From Hyposmocoma kahamanoa (lineage: Eukaryota; Arthropoda; Insecta; Lepidoptera; Cosmopterigidae), in NCBI RefSeq assembly GCF_003589595.1, contig NW_020653409.1, forward strand, positions 2,144,944 to 2,208,943: a DNA stretch of 64,000 nucleotides, given 5' to 3'. Shown one piece after another: positions 32,601 through 47,600 of this stretch; within the stretch, counting starts at the first letter, position 1, and every line of letters starts with the position of its first letter. Under the pieces are notes generated by a model that saw only the letters and a list, made by a program, of their open reading frames with translations, did not search any database and was not told the origin of the DNA. Position numbers and translations under genes: made by a program.

Positions 32601-35600
32601 GCATTACTGTGTTACGGTTTTGAGGGATAATGGTGCTGGTGAAATTATAGGCACATGGGACTTGTCAACTTACGTTTCAGGGTGACGGGCGCAGTGGCAG
32701 TGCCCCTCAGATCCGAACACGTTCCGTATAATCACAGTACAGAGTACTAAAAAAAACCAACCTCAAAATTACGTGGAATTACATATTATTACCAAGTTTT
32801 ATTGAATTAGTTCGCCACTATACGGGACTTGACACAGGAGATAATAAAAGTCGGTTCTCACTACTCAAAGTATATTGAGAGAGAAAAACGCCTTGAATTG
32901 AAGAATAGCAAAATCAACCATTAAAATAATTGCTCCTTATAATAAAATTTAGGCGCTATTTATAAAAATGAATCTTCATGCGTAAACAGCCACCCTTAGA
33001 GGTAGATCATTTTTTTTTTTTTCAAAATTAAATGGAATCACTATGGAGGTACGTAAGAATCATGAAAATCGGTTCACAAATACCGAAGTTATAGCGTAAC
33101 ATACATACAAAAAAAAACAGTCGAATTGAGAACCTCCTGCATTTTTTGAACTCGGTCAAAAATAACTTTTTGTATTTGATGTAGATGGTGAATTCACCAA
33201 AATGCGAAGTATATGAAATTCCTGAGGATGCTCATTTGCGCATGGAGTGCGTTTGGAGCGAACCTATCAAGGTACTGTTATTTCCACAGGTTGGTTTCCG
33301 TACATTTAATGTTAAGTGGTTTCCAATCCGTTTTGTTGTAGCCAACGTTTAGTGCCGCGAAAATTTTGTATACATGTTTGGTTAGGTAGTATTTTAATTG
33401 ATCTGTCTGGATTTTATAAAGTGTTTTCTTGATGTATCGTTTTTATAATGGAGCTGACATGTTCAATAATGATCAAAGAGTTAAAAAATCTGTTTACCCA
33501 ATTTCATTGATATCGGTTAATGGAAAGTGCGTGATCCATTAAACCAGATTTATTCCCTAATGAGCCGCCATTAGAGGTGGAATATTTACTTAAAATTCAA
33601 ATGGTACCACTAGACCTCCCCATTGAGGAAACCCATTTTCAACGAAAAAAAGAAAAAAATATAATAACGGTCGAAAAAGAGGTTAAAATTTGCACAACAT
33701 GTTATAACAACATAAATGCACGAGATGTACCTACAGCAACAAAAATGTAAGATGTACAACAACATTTATTTATTTTATTTTATTTTATTTTATTTGGGGA
33801 GCTTACAGCTACTTTTACAAATTACATATCTAAGTATGCAAAGAAATGCCAATGAAAAGCTTCCACATATATACAGAAAAATTATAAACTAAACTACTTT
33901 CAAATCAACTATGCTAACTAACTTAAGACACATCTAATTTCAAATTCACATTACAAATTAGAAATGAACTTTTGGGTCAACATAGATTGATAGACATGCA
34001 GCCAGTGTTGGGCGTTAATCAATTAAATTTCAATCAATAATTCAATCAGATTAAAAAATCAATGCAATTGAAAGCATTAAATCAATTGCGACGCGTCGCA
34101 ATTGATTTAATTGCAATTGGCCCCCAAGCGGGGACCCCAACCGGGGCCCCCAAGCGGGGCCCCCAACCGGGGCCCCCAAGCGGGGACCCCAACCGGGGCC
34201 CCCAAGCGGGGACACCAACCGAGGCCCCCAAGCGGGGACCCCAACCGGGGACCCCAACCGGGGCCCCCAACCGGGGACCCCAACCGGGGACCCCAACCGG
34301 GGCCCCCACAACCAACGCCCTAACTCACCCCCATATGCCTTATAAATTTATCATAATCGTCAGTTTCAATTGTTAATTGTTAATCAAAAACATTGAAAAG
34401 ATTGAAAATTGATTAATTGTTAATTGTAGATATTTGCGATTAACAATTGATTAATTGTTAATTGCGGTTTTCGCAACTAACAATTGATCAATCGTTAATT
34501 GCTGTTTCGCAATTGACAATTAATCAATTGTCAATCTTTAATTGCCAGAACAATTAAATTTTGCCCAACACTGCATGCAGCAACAATGAACATGTAAAAA
34601 CTTACGAGAGCCAAATCCTGTGCAGCCAAAGCCTTTGAAACTTTTTCGGTCCAACTAATTTCATTAATTACATGTTTCGTTCTCATGATAACTAGCTTGT
34701 CAGCTTTTAGTTTTTCCAGTTCTGTGGAGCAAATAAAAATAGTGCTATATTTGTACAAATTATATCTGAGGACAAGAACAATTCGAGTTTGCAAATAAAG
34801 AATGTTATTCCCAAATATTCAATTTCAAACAGTACAAATTCACAATAACTAGAGCTGCCAAGTATTCGGTTACTGTTTCTGCCGCAGCAGTGCATTACCG
34901 CGTTTCAGTTTTGAAGGGATGCTGGCCAAATGGGACTTATCAACTTTTGTCTCGAAGTAAAGGGCACAATGGCAGTGCCCCTCAAATCTTTGTGATTTAG
35001 CTCTGAGTGGCACCGCAAGTGTCATAGACAGGCGTGTTACTTACCAACAGGCGCACGACATTTACCGTCATTTGATACCATAAAAAGATATTCATAAAAA
35101 AAAATTTTTTTAAATTTCGCGTAAATGAGTAATTTTCAGGTTAATTTTGTCTACTTAATTTCGGTGGCAATTATGTATTATTTAAATATTGCAGAATATT
35201 ATCAAGTAATATTATTTAATATTCGAGTGTGGTAATCTGAAATATTATTGAATATTTTATAATAATTACTCGAAGAGAAAACTAACCCGAAAATTCACCG
35301 TATTTGCTTTTTCAAAAAGCTAACATTTCGGGCCCTTTACAGGTTCTATGGTCACGTCTAATTGGTATCATAAAAAACAATTTTTTCGTATCAAATAGCA
35401 TATATTCGTTTATTTTTTCCAAACAAGTCAACGTTACGGACCCGTTACAGTTAATTTGGGATCCAGTATTTCCGCTGACGAAAAATCCCAAGTAGACATA
35501 AGACTGCAGTACTAATTATATTACTTTTTTGTTTATAAAAATGAATCTTCATGCGTGAACAGCCACCCATAGAGGTGGATGATATTCTTCAAAATTAAAT

Positions 35601-38600
35601 GGGACCCTCTTTCCAACAAAAAAAAAATCATGAAAATTGGTTCACAAATACCGGAGTTATCACGTAACATACATACAAAAAAAACATACTACTCCTTTTT
35701 TTTTGAAGTCGGTTAAAAAATTATCAAATACCTTAACTATAAATGTAAACATTTTACCAATAATTACGCTAAAGACTTTTTTAAAGTCGACTGTGACCTT
35801 GCAGCCATGTTTGGCACTGTATTAATCTTTTGCAGTCATTGGTTGCGGAGCTTGCGATGTCATAAAAATGTGACGTCACGATACTCGCGATGTTAGCTGT
35901 CGTGACAAAATTAAAAAAATGATAACAATAAGATTATCACTCGAATTTGAGATTAAAATATGGATATAATAGGTTAATCGAGGCGGCATACTACTATATA
36001 ACACAAAGACGAACATACAAACATAATCGAACGGAGCACGCACAAACGAGAGGGCAGCAAATGCAAGTTTGGCCCTGGGCGTCAGAAATCGACTCTACGC
36101 CATTATAATAATAATAATAATAACGCACACACTCAACATAGCCCCGCACTAGGGAAACCCTGTGTCGCGGGTGCCATGGACACACACATAGACAACCACA
36201 AATTACACCCAAACTCACGAGAGAAATAAATGTAGGCCATACAAATATTTAACCTGCGACCTCTGCGTGGCAGTACGGCATGGTAACCGTTCGGCCACGG
36301 AGGCAGTTATACTATTATTTAAATATGCTTGGTTACATGTGCGGAGCATAGATGATGAAGATAGCCAAATGAAGAAATTCACTAGCTCCTCGTACGTCAT
36401 TTTTATCCATTCCCCAGTCTCTTGTTAAAAACAAAAGCTTCTTTTCATCTTTTTAGTTAACAAAAGACAGTTAATTCACTTATTAAATAAACACAAACAG
36501 TTACATAATAAACAAATGACAAACGTTAAACAAACAAGATTAAATAAATATGAACCAACAACATGTTCCACAAACGTGTGACAATTAAGACACTCGATTC
36601 GCGTGACACATACGCGTAGTCTTGTGGAATTATATTTCAAAATTTCATTTTTATGCATTAAGTCATGTACCAGTATCATCATTTTCATCATATCAGCCAG
36701 ATGACGTCCACTGCTGAACATAGACCTCCTCCAAAGATTGCCAGACTAGCCGGTCGGACGCAACGTGTATCCGTCGGTTACCCGCCGCCCTTACCAGGTC
36801 ATCCGTCCACCTGAACGCCTTCCGGTTCGTGGTATTCATTCGAGAACCTTTCTGCCCCAGCGGTCGTCAGTTAAGAGCTAGCCCTGTCCACTGCCACTTC
36901 AACTTGCTAATCCCTTAAGACACGTCGGTAACTTTCGTTCTTCTACGGATCTCCTCATTTCTGATTCGATCACGTAGAAAAATATCGAGCATTGCTCGCT
37001 CCAGGGCTCGTTGAGTTGAGAACGTTGAACTTTTTTACGAGGCCACAATAAGTGACCAGTATACCTACTAATATATAGTATACAGTATAATAGTGTATCA
37101 GTTATACTACCTTCTAAATGTCCAGGTGTAGCGTCCCTCAAAGAGGACAGACCCAGCATTTTAGTTGCCTCCTCGCAATGCGCACGTCGCTGTGGATATT
37201 CGCTGCCTGTGAGTTTATGTTTCACATTGGAGTTGGTCACCAGGACCACCGCCTCTCCAATGTCCATTGGTATGTGGAAGGATTCTAGAGATCTACAACA
37301 AGAATTATAGTCTACTTTACATTACATTTCTGGTGACTTTGGTGGCCTAACTGTTTGCGCTGTGGACGCTGAATGAGGAAGTCCTGGTTTCGATTCACAG
37401 TACAGTCGCCGTTAGCTGAAAGGGCGCGTATGACAAAAAATGAAAACCGAGAAATTAATGTTTAAAGAAATGAAATGAAAAAGTATCTGCTGTTTCCAAA
37501 CGAAAAAAACATTGATACTTTCTGCAAACGCAGTAAGGTAAACCTATATTATACGCAAAATGTGGAACTAAAATATTTTATTATTTATGCTTCATTATTA
37601 AATTATTACCCCTATTCGTTTTCAACTTAATACGTGCGTTCGTTCGCAAAATACCCAATACTAGGTAAGAGGATGCAAGTAATCACCTATGCCTTTTCAA
37701 CTTTGCATAATTTAAATTTAAAGCACTATTGTTAAAGTTACTGTATTATAATTAAAACGAAAGAGCAGTATATGGTTACAATGTCCTTTCAACGTCGTAG
37801 CAACATTTTCAAGATTTTTATTACTTAAATGAAAAACAACATTTCCACTTTATTTTAAATTTACGTGAGCATTATGTAACCGTCATCAGAGAAATTAACA
37901 TTTTACATGTAGAGCTTTAACTTAGAATGATTTAGAAAGTTAAATTAGACATGCGTCACTTGAGTGATTGAAATATGTATTTAAAATGAAATGACGTATA
38001 TATGCAATTACGCCTTTTTACCAATTTGTTTTGACAAAAGTGTGGAAATTTGCGCCATTTTCTCTTACGGTAACTGCATACCTAATCCACTGGAATGAAC
38101 TTTCCAATGGAAAAAAATAAAAATAGTGGCAGATTCGTCTTTTTTTGCTGATCACGGCAGTACATTTCACTCAATTTTTAAAAAGTGTCACATGCGCCTT
38201 TTCAACTAACGTCAGCAGGTAATAGGGGTCCATGTTTGTACAAGTACCAACATTTCTTTGTGTTATCTATGATGCAAATAAACAAATAAATCAATGTTCG
38301 AATTGAAAAAAAAAAAAATACTTTTCACTACAGTAAGATATGACAAGCGTCAGAACTTATTTAGTTACTAAGGGCCGTATTCTAGAACTCTACTCAATGC
38401 TCAAGTCAGGATTTGAGTATGGTTTAAAGCACTCGAAATCATACTCAAGTCCCTGCCATTAGGGTCGTATTTCCAGTACTTGTGTTTCCAGTGCAATCCT
38501 GACTTGAGCATTGAGTAGAGTTCTAGAATACGACCCTAAGAAATTTAAAAATAGTTTGTATTAAAAATAAAAATAAGAAATATTTCTACGTTTACATCAT

Positions 38601-41600
38601 CATACTGTTCTTCACATTAAACTCATGAAATCAATTACTATTTTACATACTATATAATAGAAATGCTTTTACTTTAACTTATCGTATATTTTTTTCACGA
38701 ATATAATGTTTAAAACAGATTTTATTAAAAATAACAAGTGTAATCCAATTAATAAAAAAGGGTAAGCCTAAGTCAGCTCTAAAAAGAGAGACCCGTATTC
38801 CAAAGCTAAGACAAAAAGAGCAAAAGTCTTTAAGATTAATTGATAACTAATCCAATCAATAGTACTGATCCTTCGAGAAAGATGGAAATTCAAACAACAG
38901 GAAAGAAAGTAATCTTGTTGAAGGTAATAAATAAACAAAATAAAAAATTCACAATGCGGCGGATGGGAATGAAAGCCTGTTTTCTTTTTATTATGATTTT
39001 TTATTACAGACCATTAGTAGTTTATGTGACAACTGGTCAGTTATTGGCGCTGTACTATTTCAGTTTTCTAGTTTGTGATTTCAGCGCAAACGAGAGTTGA
39101 TATTTAAAAGTGGATATAAGGCCCATTTACCTGATGAGTTGCCAGATGGATGGCCCTTATTTCGTTTCTATTTCTGGTTATGTATTATTGAAATATTGAT
39201 CGTGAACTAAAAATATTTTCTGTATTTTGACAAAATATGCTTATCTATGGATGGCATTCTGCGTTATAAGCTAATTAAAAAATTATAAAAGAATAACCGG
39301 CAGTATCCATAAAAATCTGTGCAATGGCGCTATCTAGTTGATTTGTTTGTTATCACTAGAAATTGGAGTAGCTTTGATAAATTCCAACAATTTTTAGTTA
39401 CAAAAATAGCTATTTGAGCCGGTACTTACACCAGTTGCGACATCTGGTTTAGGTACCAGTAGGTACTAAATACCCGCCTACGCGGCCTTGCATCAGCAGT
39501 CCTCTGGAGTTGTTGGCTCATTATACAAAGGATACGAAATACGCTAATCTTTTTTGTTGGTAAAAAAATCCGGTGTTTTTCACGAATAAACTTAAAACTT
39601 TTCCGCCAATAACAAAATGCGCGCAAAATATTGTTTTTAAAAGGACCATAGACTATATGACATTTTAAAAGAAAAAAGCTCTTTTTTTGTTTAAAGTTAG
39701 TGGCAAAAACCACACGGACTTTTCTGCCATCCCTTTACTTTTACTTATAAATAACTTTTGTAAATAAACTTCATCTAACAACATTTTACTGTAAGCATAC
39801 TATAAGGCAAATTTTAGCGTAAAGATCTCCATGATTCTATACAATGAATTTCTGAACAGGCACATCTGTGTTTTACCTGCAGTCTATCAAGAGAGCATGG
39901 TCCTTTCGGCCCATTGCTGAAATGTACTGGTCCATAATTCCGCATGGCATGCCGGGGAACTCGTGTTCTGCTTTCTGACACAGCTTCGCCTTGGTCACAG
40001 GGCTGCAAATAACGAATTTCATTGTAGAAAGGGGGGGTACACCAAACGAAGTCGGTAATCGAACCCGAATGAGAAACATTCAAAAGCTACCTACAGGGTT
40101 ATTTGTAAGAACTAACAACCTTCCTGGACTAGATTACTAATATCAGAAACAATAGCTTTTGTTCCATAACTTTTTACAAAACGTAACGTATATTATTATT
40201 TATCAAAAATAACCTTTAAGATTTCACACGCCAGCACATCAAGCTACACATTGACGTATCTTGTTCCGTTGCACTGGAGGCGATTTTCGAACAAAAATAT
40301 GTAGTCTGATCATTGACTTACAATTATATGGACGTCGGGTCCGCGCTAAAAAGTGTCCGCACTTGTAAGGCGCTAAAATCGTATACAGAGCGCCAAACTC
40401 CGCTTTAGTCTTCGTTTGTTCGACTGACAGCGCGATACTGCGATGACATTACAATTTAAATTTCGAATAGGTTGACTTGGGACATTTTTTTTCGTGGTTT
40501 TTGTATTAGACCCGTCGTCCATTTATTTGTAAGTCAATGAGTCTGATGTGCCGTTGTCCGTACACTATCTCACACTTTTTCGATCTGTACTTAGTAGTAA
40601 GGGATTATAGTAAGTTCAAACTAGGGCTGTTACTGATGATGATTTAATACATCAACGGATGCAGATTTTTTTTTTTACTTTAACATGAACAGATGCTGAT
40701 TTTATGTATTTAAAAAAACGTGACAAATGTCCTTACCTAGTCTATTTACTTGAAAAAGCTTTCCATTTTCTTTGGTATTGTAATAAAATATTATTTCAAT
40801 GATTTTGTGACGTTTATAACAAAATCAAAATCAAAACAATCAATCTTCATAAAAACAACAAATCCGCCGTTTGTGGAATTTTATCAAAGTTTTATTGTAA
40901 AAACAACAGCTGAGCTGTTTTTTCGGGTTACAATCTGTTTGTATTTGTAAATAAATTATTCCAGGTTGCCTTTTAGGTTATGTCACGACTCAAACATCCG
41001 CAATGAATATCAGCGTCGATGAATGCGGATATTTCAATTTATGCAGATTACCCGCGGATGCTGATACGGATGTTGATATTCGAACCTTGGTTCAAACGTA
41101 TGCGTCCTTCCCGACGGCCCTCACTCGCGCTCCTTTGTTTTGCATAGGGTTCTGACTATTTAGAACGTTCTACTTATTCAAATATTTTTATACGAAATTT
41201 AATATATTTTTTAATATATTTATTATATTAAATTTAATATATTTTTTTACGAAAGTAAAATGTGATGATTTATAGTAAAAGCGTAGAACAAAAATTATTG
41301 TTTATTATTTTAGTAATATAACCCTGCGAGGTTGTTAGTATTTTACAAATAACCCTGTAGGTAGAATATAATAATAAAAATAAAAATGTTTTATTCGTTC
41401 CTCTTAAAGGGCGGATTTTTCCTTTTAGGCTTGTTAGGAAACATCGCTCTTCTATAATATTAATAGTAATGTTGCTCTTATATTATTTTAAGATGGTGAA
41501 ACAGACTACCTTAATATCTACTGTAACTGGTGTTACAACTAATACAAATGTCACTATTTACAGTAATTTTTAACTTTTCAGAATAAAAATAGATTAACCT

Positions 41601-44600
41601 AAGTATTAGTGTGTGTGAGTGGAGGTATGTGTATTTGTGTCTGTAAGTGTGTAATTGTGTGTGTGTCATGCATCCGTAAGACGTACAATATACAAAATTA
41701 TACATAGTCATACCATGTTAAACAGTATAATTTCAATTGCGTGTCTCATATATAAGAAGTTACTAAAATAACGTTTGTATTATAAGTTTATATAAACATA
41801 CATGTGAATTAAATTTCGATTTGTCTATATTTAATCTTGACTCAAACTTGTAATAATAATTGCTCTATCTCCTCATAAGACTTAGTTTCGAGCCATTTTG
41901 TAATTGCTAACTTGCATTCACGAACTTTGTGATTTAGGATGAAGCAAGAAGATAAGATGCGATATACAGGCTTCTATGAAAGTTTCTGTAACTCGTAACT
42001 ACGAGTGGGATCTCGAACGCGCAAGATTTTTAAACTACTTCAAAAAAGGAAGTTCTCTTTTCAACTGTTCTTTGTGTGTGTATATTACGCGCATTCTCCG
42101 ACATTTGTGAATTCAATTGTTTTTGTAGGAAAGGAGGTACCTCAGTAGTACCATTCAAATTTGAGGAAAATTTCCCACCTATAAGAGCGTTTGCGTGCTA
42201 CGTCCCATTCGTAAACTAGACTAACAGTAATAACATCGGTAAGCTCACGTATTCTACGGACTGCGTAAGCAACGGAGCTTTATCTGCTGGCCAGGGAAGG
42301 TGTAATGAAACTATTGAAGTTTATTACCTAAGGTCAGGTTTTACGACAAGTAATTCAAATTATGTTAGTTGAGTGTATCCGAAGTGTCATTTCATCTGAA
42401 GGTGTACGCGATATTCATAGTTTCTCGGATTTAAAACAGACATAGTGCACAAGCGACATCCGAAGTTTAGTTTATTAGGGAATTAACCCGGTTTGTTGAA
42501 TTTAGCGCACTATCCGTTAACCGATTGCAATAAAACTTTGATATAATGCGCATAGACGTAATTCCACAGAAAAAAAAATATTTCGGCAACCTAGAGGTGA
42601 TCTGATGATGGATATGGCAGACAGATGATGCAGGCTACCATATGCGTTTCAATTATTGAGTAGACTGCGGTAACGGACAGTCCAAAAGCGGATAAATAAA
42701 CCTTTGAGAGCAGTTTTTTCATGGCATCAGGTGATATGACGAACAAGCCACTTGTTAGTATTTTTTATATTAACATGTGGCGGGACAAACATGTCGTGCG
42801 CTTGGTAGTAAGCGACATGCCTATCCAAAACAGTTGCAGTGCCACTTCGAGCTTTAAATCGATTACCTATCAGCAGTCCGAAATGACATGTTCCAGAAAT
42901 AACATTTGCTCGAATTTTCATAACCTCGAAGGTAATTTTGAGAGGAAAATGTTTTTTCTTTTAAACCTAACTTAACTCGTAACCGAACCTAATCGTGTCT
43001 TTGCGATAAACATCCAACATACCCTGAAAGAACAACGTTTTCGTTTTAATTCGGTTTTCGGTGTAATGAAGATTCGACCAAATGTTATTTCGGAAAGAAA
43101 ATTCGAGTTTGTGATAGGTTACCCTTTAAATCGCAAAGATCTTAGGGGCACTGCGCCCGTCATCCTGAGACATAAGTTGAGAAATACCATGTGCCTGTAA
43201 TTTCACCGGCACCCCTTACCAAACCGGAACGCAGTCATGTTCACATTACCGCTTGGCGGCAGAAATAGGTAAGGTAAGGTGGTAAGCGATACGCTTGTCC
43301 ATAATAGTTGCAGTATCACTCAAAGCTTCAAATCACCAAGGTCTGAGGATCACTACAACCACCAGTACCCTTAACCCATCAAATCCGAAACGCAGTATGA
43401 GTATAACATTACCAGAAATAGGTGACAGTACTTCCCTGGATGAACTCTTTCACAAGGAGCGTGACTGGTACTACATAAATAGTCTATGAATCAGCTTCTG
43501 AGAACTATTACGAAAACATGTCAATGAAGTAGACTACTAGAATACAACAAGCAATATGTTATAAATAGAAAGGGTGGTGCCCAGGATAGTTAAGTAATCA
43601 TACTCCTTCACGCCTCCATCAACACTGCATAAAACCACATTGACCTCTCGCTACCATAGATTGGTTTGTAGAACAAGGAGTCAGCTTTCGTTGGTCATTT
43701 CTTTACCATTCGCTCTAAGGTAGACCTCGAAAACTATTCCCGCCTACTTGTTTGGAACTACATTATATTGGCAACAACATCAGTACCTACGTGCCTCTAT
43801 TTTGGGCTTTTAGTCGACATATAACTCGCGGCAACTTTGGTAACTTGATGAAGTATTGATTACTAATTATACGATGAATAATCATCTCATTTGATCCTCA
43901 AGCATGAAATTGATCTATTGTAAATGTGCACTTTTTTATATAAACGATATTTTTTTTGTTAACAAAGTTAGTTTAGTTAGTTAGTTACAAATATAAAAAA
44001 TATAAATATAAAATAGTAAATAAATATTAAATATTAGACAATATCACATACGTTGTTCTGATCCCAAAGTAAGTAGTTAAAGCACTTGTGTTATGAAAAT
44101 CGGAAACAACGACGGTACAACAAACACCGAGACCCTAGATAATATAGAAAAGTTAGTTTTCTACACTGACCCGGCCAGGGATCGAACTCTGGACCTCACA
44201 CAGATGGCGACACCATGAAAACCGGTGTGCAAGCCATTCAACCACGGAGGTCGCCAAATTGTTACGTTACGTCTATGTTAGTTGAACTATGGATAAATTA
44301 TAAATGAACTGCATTCAAGGTAACACTATTATCATTACGATCATTACGTTTAAGCATACAAATTAATATTTGGTAGTAAGAAATAATATTTGATCCTCTT
44401 TTTTTCATGTAGGTCAAATCTTGGTTGCACCCTTCATTCAGTGGGTTAGGTGAAGTTAGTATATGAAAAAGTAGCACGAGGCAAGTGAACGAAGTGAGCG
44501 TGCCGCGGCAGCGGCCGGCGAGTGCCAGAGGCGAATTTACTTGCGTCTCCGACTTCCGATTTCAGATTTTTTAATGCTCATTTGTCAAGCTCAACATGAA

Positions 44601-47600
44601 ACTATCAAAGTTAATTTATACAAATCAAACATTAGCTCAGAACATATCAAAATATAAAGTTATTTAATTTATTTTATGCCTCAGAGAAAAAGAATCAATC
44701 ATTAAAAAAGATAACCGTTTAGATTTTTTGCCTGCTACTTTTCCAAATTTAAAATTATCATTTAAATACATGCCATTAGATAAAACGTGTTCCATTGTGA
44801 CATAGAGAAATCATAGAAGGTCGAGTCTATTCGGCACATTTTGTTTAGTTCCTAAAAATATAATACAAAATGTTTATAGAATAACACAATGTTTTACTGG
44901 CTTTCCTCTTAGTCGGTGTGATTAAGACAGGTCGACCGCAGTACCTGACAGAAATTTTTTGGTGTGACCATGGAAGTTATGGTGCTCATTCGACTGGTTG
45001 GGTGTTATAGATCCTCCGCACGTCTGCTTTCTCTGGGAGTTTCAGATATGCGGCCTCAAAGTGCTAGAACAACCTACCGGCACGTGGGAGAGAACTAAAG
45101 TCGGTCTTCTCTTTTAAAATCAAACTGAAATCATGGCATAGCAGGCCGAGTTGCCCGTGGGCGACCGTGTTGTTCCTGCATTTTCGAGGTAAAAGGTTCG
45201 CTGACAGTTGACAGGGTATAATCCCTTTCAATTTAGGATTCAGTATAAACATTCTGCTATATATGTATAATTATGTAATTTATCATGCTTATATATACAT
45301 TAATTTACATAATAATCACAATATATTATAATAATAATAAAATAATAAGTGGCAACACTCGTAATTTTCCGCGCTAATTGCTGGCGTCGAGCTTTACGGG
45401 CTTACTGAATATCAGCACTGTGGTAGGTTACTGCAGCATAATATACTCTGTCCCGTATTGCCATGACGTTACAACACTATGACTATACTATACTATCTAC
45501 TTTGCCTCTTTGTACTAATTTTAATTTTAATTTTAATATTATGTCCAATAATTATTTGTGTACAAACTGATTTTTGTGTTGATGTATTCGTGGCAATAAA
45601 AGTATGTCTACTATTATATTCAATTATTTTTTTGTATAAATATTCCAATTTGTTATAACTGTTTGTTATAATACCAAGATCAAACAAGTATCCGAGTGTC
45701 AAAATGACCACCATAAAGACATAACAATTTCCCGCGAAAATATATCACACAATGAAACTATTGAATAAAAATTACAGTCAAAGATCTGGCAGAATGTTTA
45801 ATCCCGATGGACGAAAAATTTTACTACTATTGCATTTGTATCCTGCCCACACACAACCTACGAATTTGAACTATGATTTAGAAACGAAAGTGACAAGGGT
45901 TGGGACAGACAGTCAAATTTTTATTATCTTGTATTGTATTATGAATAAGAGCTACACAAATTCGACTGCTGAGACTTTGTGGAAAGATGTAAAAAGAAGC
46001 GTATTTAACTACGTTGTAAACTCCATTTAACAATAGTTGGATAGCGTGTTAAATTGTCGATTTTAACCCTTGTTGAACAATCAATTAGGAAAGTGTGTCG
46101 TGTGGACACACGAAATGTGCTCTATTTATTGAACACCATGTAACATTAGGTACTATAGATACGAGTCATCGAGTAGGTATATAACCAGAAATAGAGGCGA
46201 AATGTCAGTCAATTTGTTTGAAAACTATTCTGCCTTATCATTACGGTGAGAACTTCGATTGTCAGCCCCACAGACCACATAAATGCCACCCCGAGTTCGA
46301 AACAATTGACGGGTGTCGTCAATTGTTCACTTCAAACGACCAGTTTAACGTGAGCTTTGCTATAATGGACGAAAATTGAAAAACACTGCATCCGACACAT
46401 ATTCGTTCTGAATGAGAGACCATACAAATCTAGAAAACTCGAACCCACTTCGGATGTCACTTGTGTTCTCCGACTTAAATCCGAGAAAATGCGAATATAT
46501 ATAATATATTTACCACCTAGAGATAAAATGATCCCTGTGACATTCCGGACGGTCGTTTCTCGGACTCGGAACCTGATACGAATCTGACATAGTGCGCTAA
46601 TACTCTAATGGTTAGACCTACCGCCTCGCAAGCAGAGTTCGCACCCCTGAGTTTCTCGAAATTTTATTTAAAATTTGGTGTGAAAAGTGAAGAAAAACGT
46701 CGTGATGAGACCTGCATGTCGAATCCTGTTGTAACTGTTTTTGGCGACGAAGTACCATGCAAGACGACTATTTATAGCTGATTTGCAGAATTCAAACGCG
46801 GTTGTGTCAATCTCAGTGACGAATTTCGTAATGGTCGCCCGTCCACTGCTGTGAACAACAAAAATATCGATGCTGTGCGCAGTATGATCAAAACAGATAG
46901 GCATATGACATACCATGAGATTTTGACATGTTTAGGCATAGGCATGAGTCAAATACAATCAATACTACACAAACATTTGGGTGTGAAAAAGCTGTGCTCT
47001 CGGTGGATCCCACACAATTTGAATGAGGCTCAAAAAACGGATCGCGTCACTTGGTGCAATGCCATGCTTACCAAATTCAACGAAGGGGCGTCAAATTTGG
47101 TGTGGGACATAGTAACAGACGATCCCAAAACAAAGCAGCAATCGAGCATATGGGTCTTTCGAGATGAGCCGAAACCAACCAAAGTGGCGCGCGTGCAAAG
47201 TGCCTCTAATCGGATGATTGCTTCTTTTTTTAATAAAACTGGACACGTGGCTACTATTGCTTTTGGAGAATCGTTGTACCGTGAATAGTCATTGGTACAC
47301 GACCATTTGTTTGCCGGAAATTATTGACGAACTCCGTAATAATAAAGTTCTCACACTGCCAGACAGACAAATTATTTTTTTTTAAGGTGACGTTGACTTT
47401 ATGAGCCATCCCGCGTGCAGTCCCGACCTGGCACCTTGTGAGTTTTATTTATTTCCAAAAATTAAGAACCAGTTACGCGGTCAACGATTTTCATCACCTG
47501 AAGAGGCTATCGAAGAGTATGAAAAATATGAATCAGAGGTTGTCACGGAGGAGTGGCATAAATGTTTTCTAAATTGGTTCATTCGTATAAAAAAGTGCTT

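Noticed and set aside
34051..34376. Several overlapping Pro/Gly-rich frames on both strands
   Set aside because: They are the translation of the 13-bp minisatellite, which has no stop in any frame because of its base composition. There is no gene context.
36899..37267. A 122-residue gene
   Set aside because: It is galactokinase exon 5 read through its donor into an RTE-like LINE fragment.
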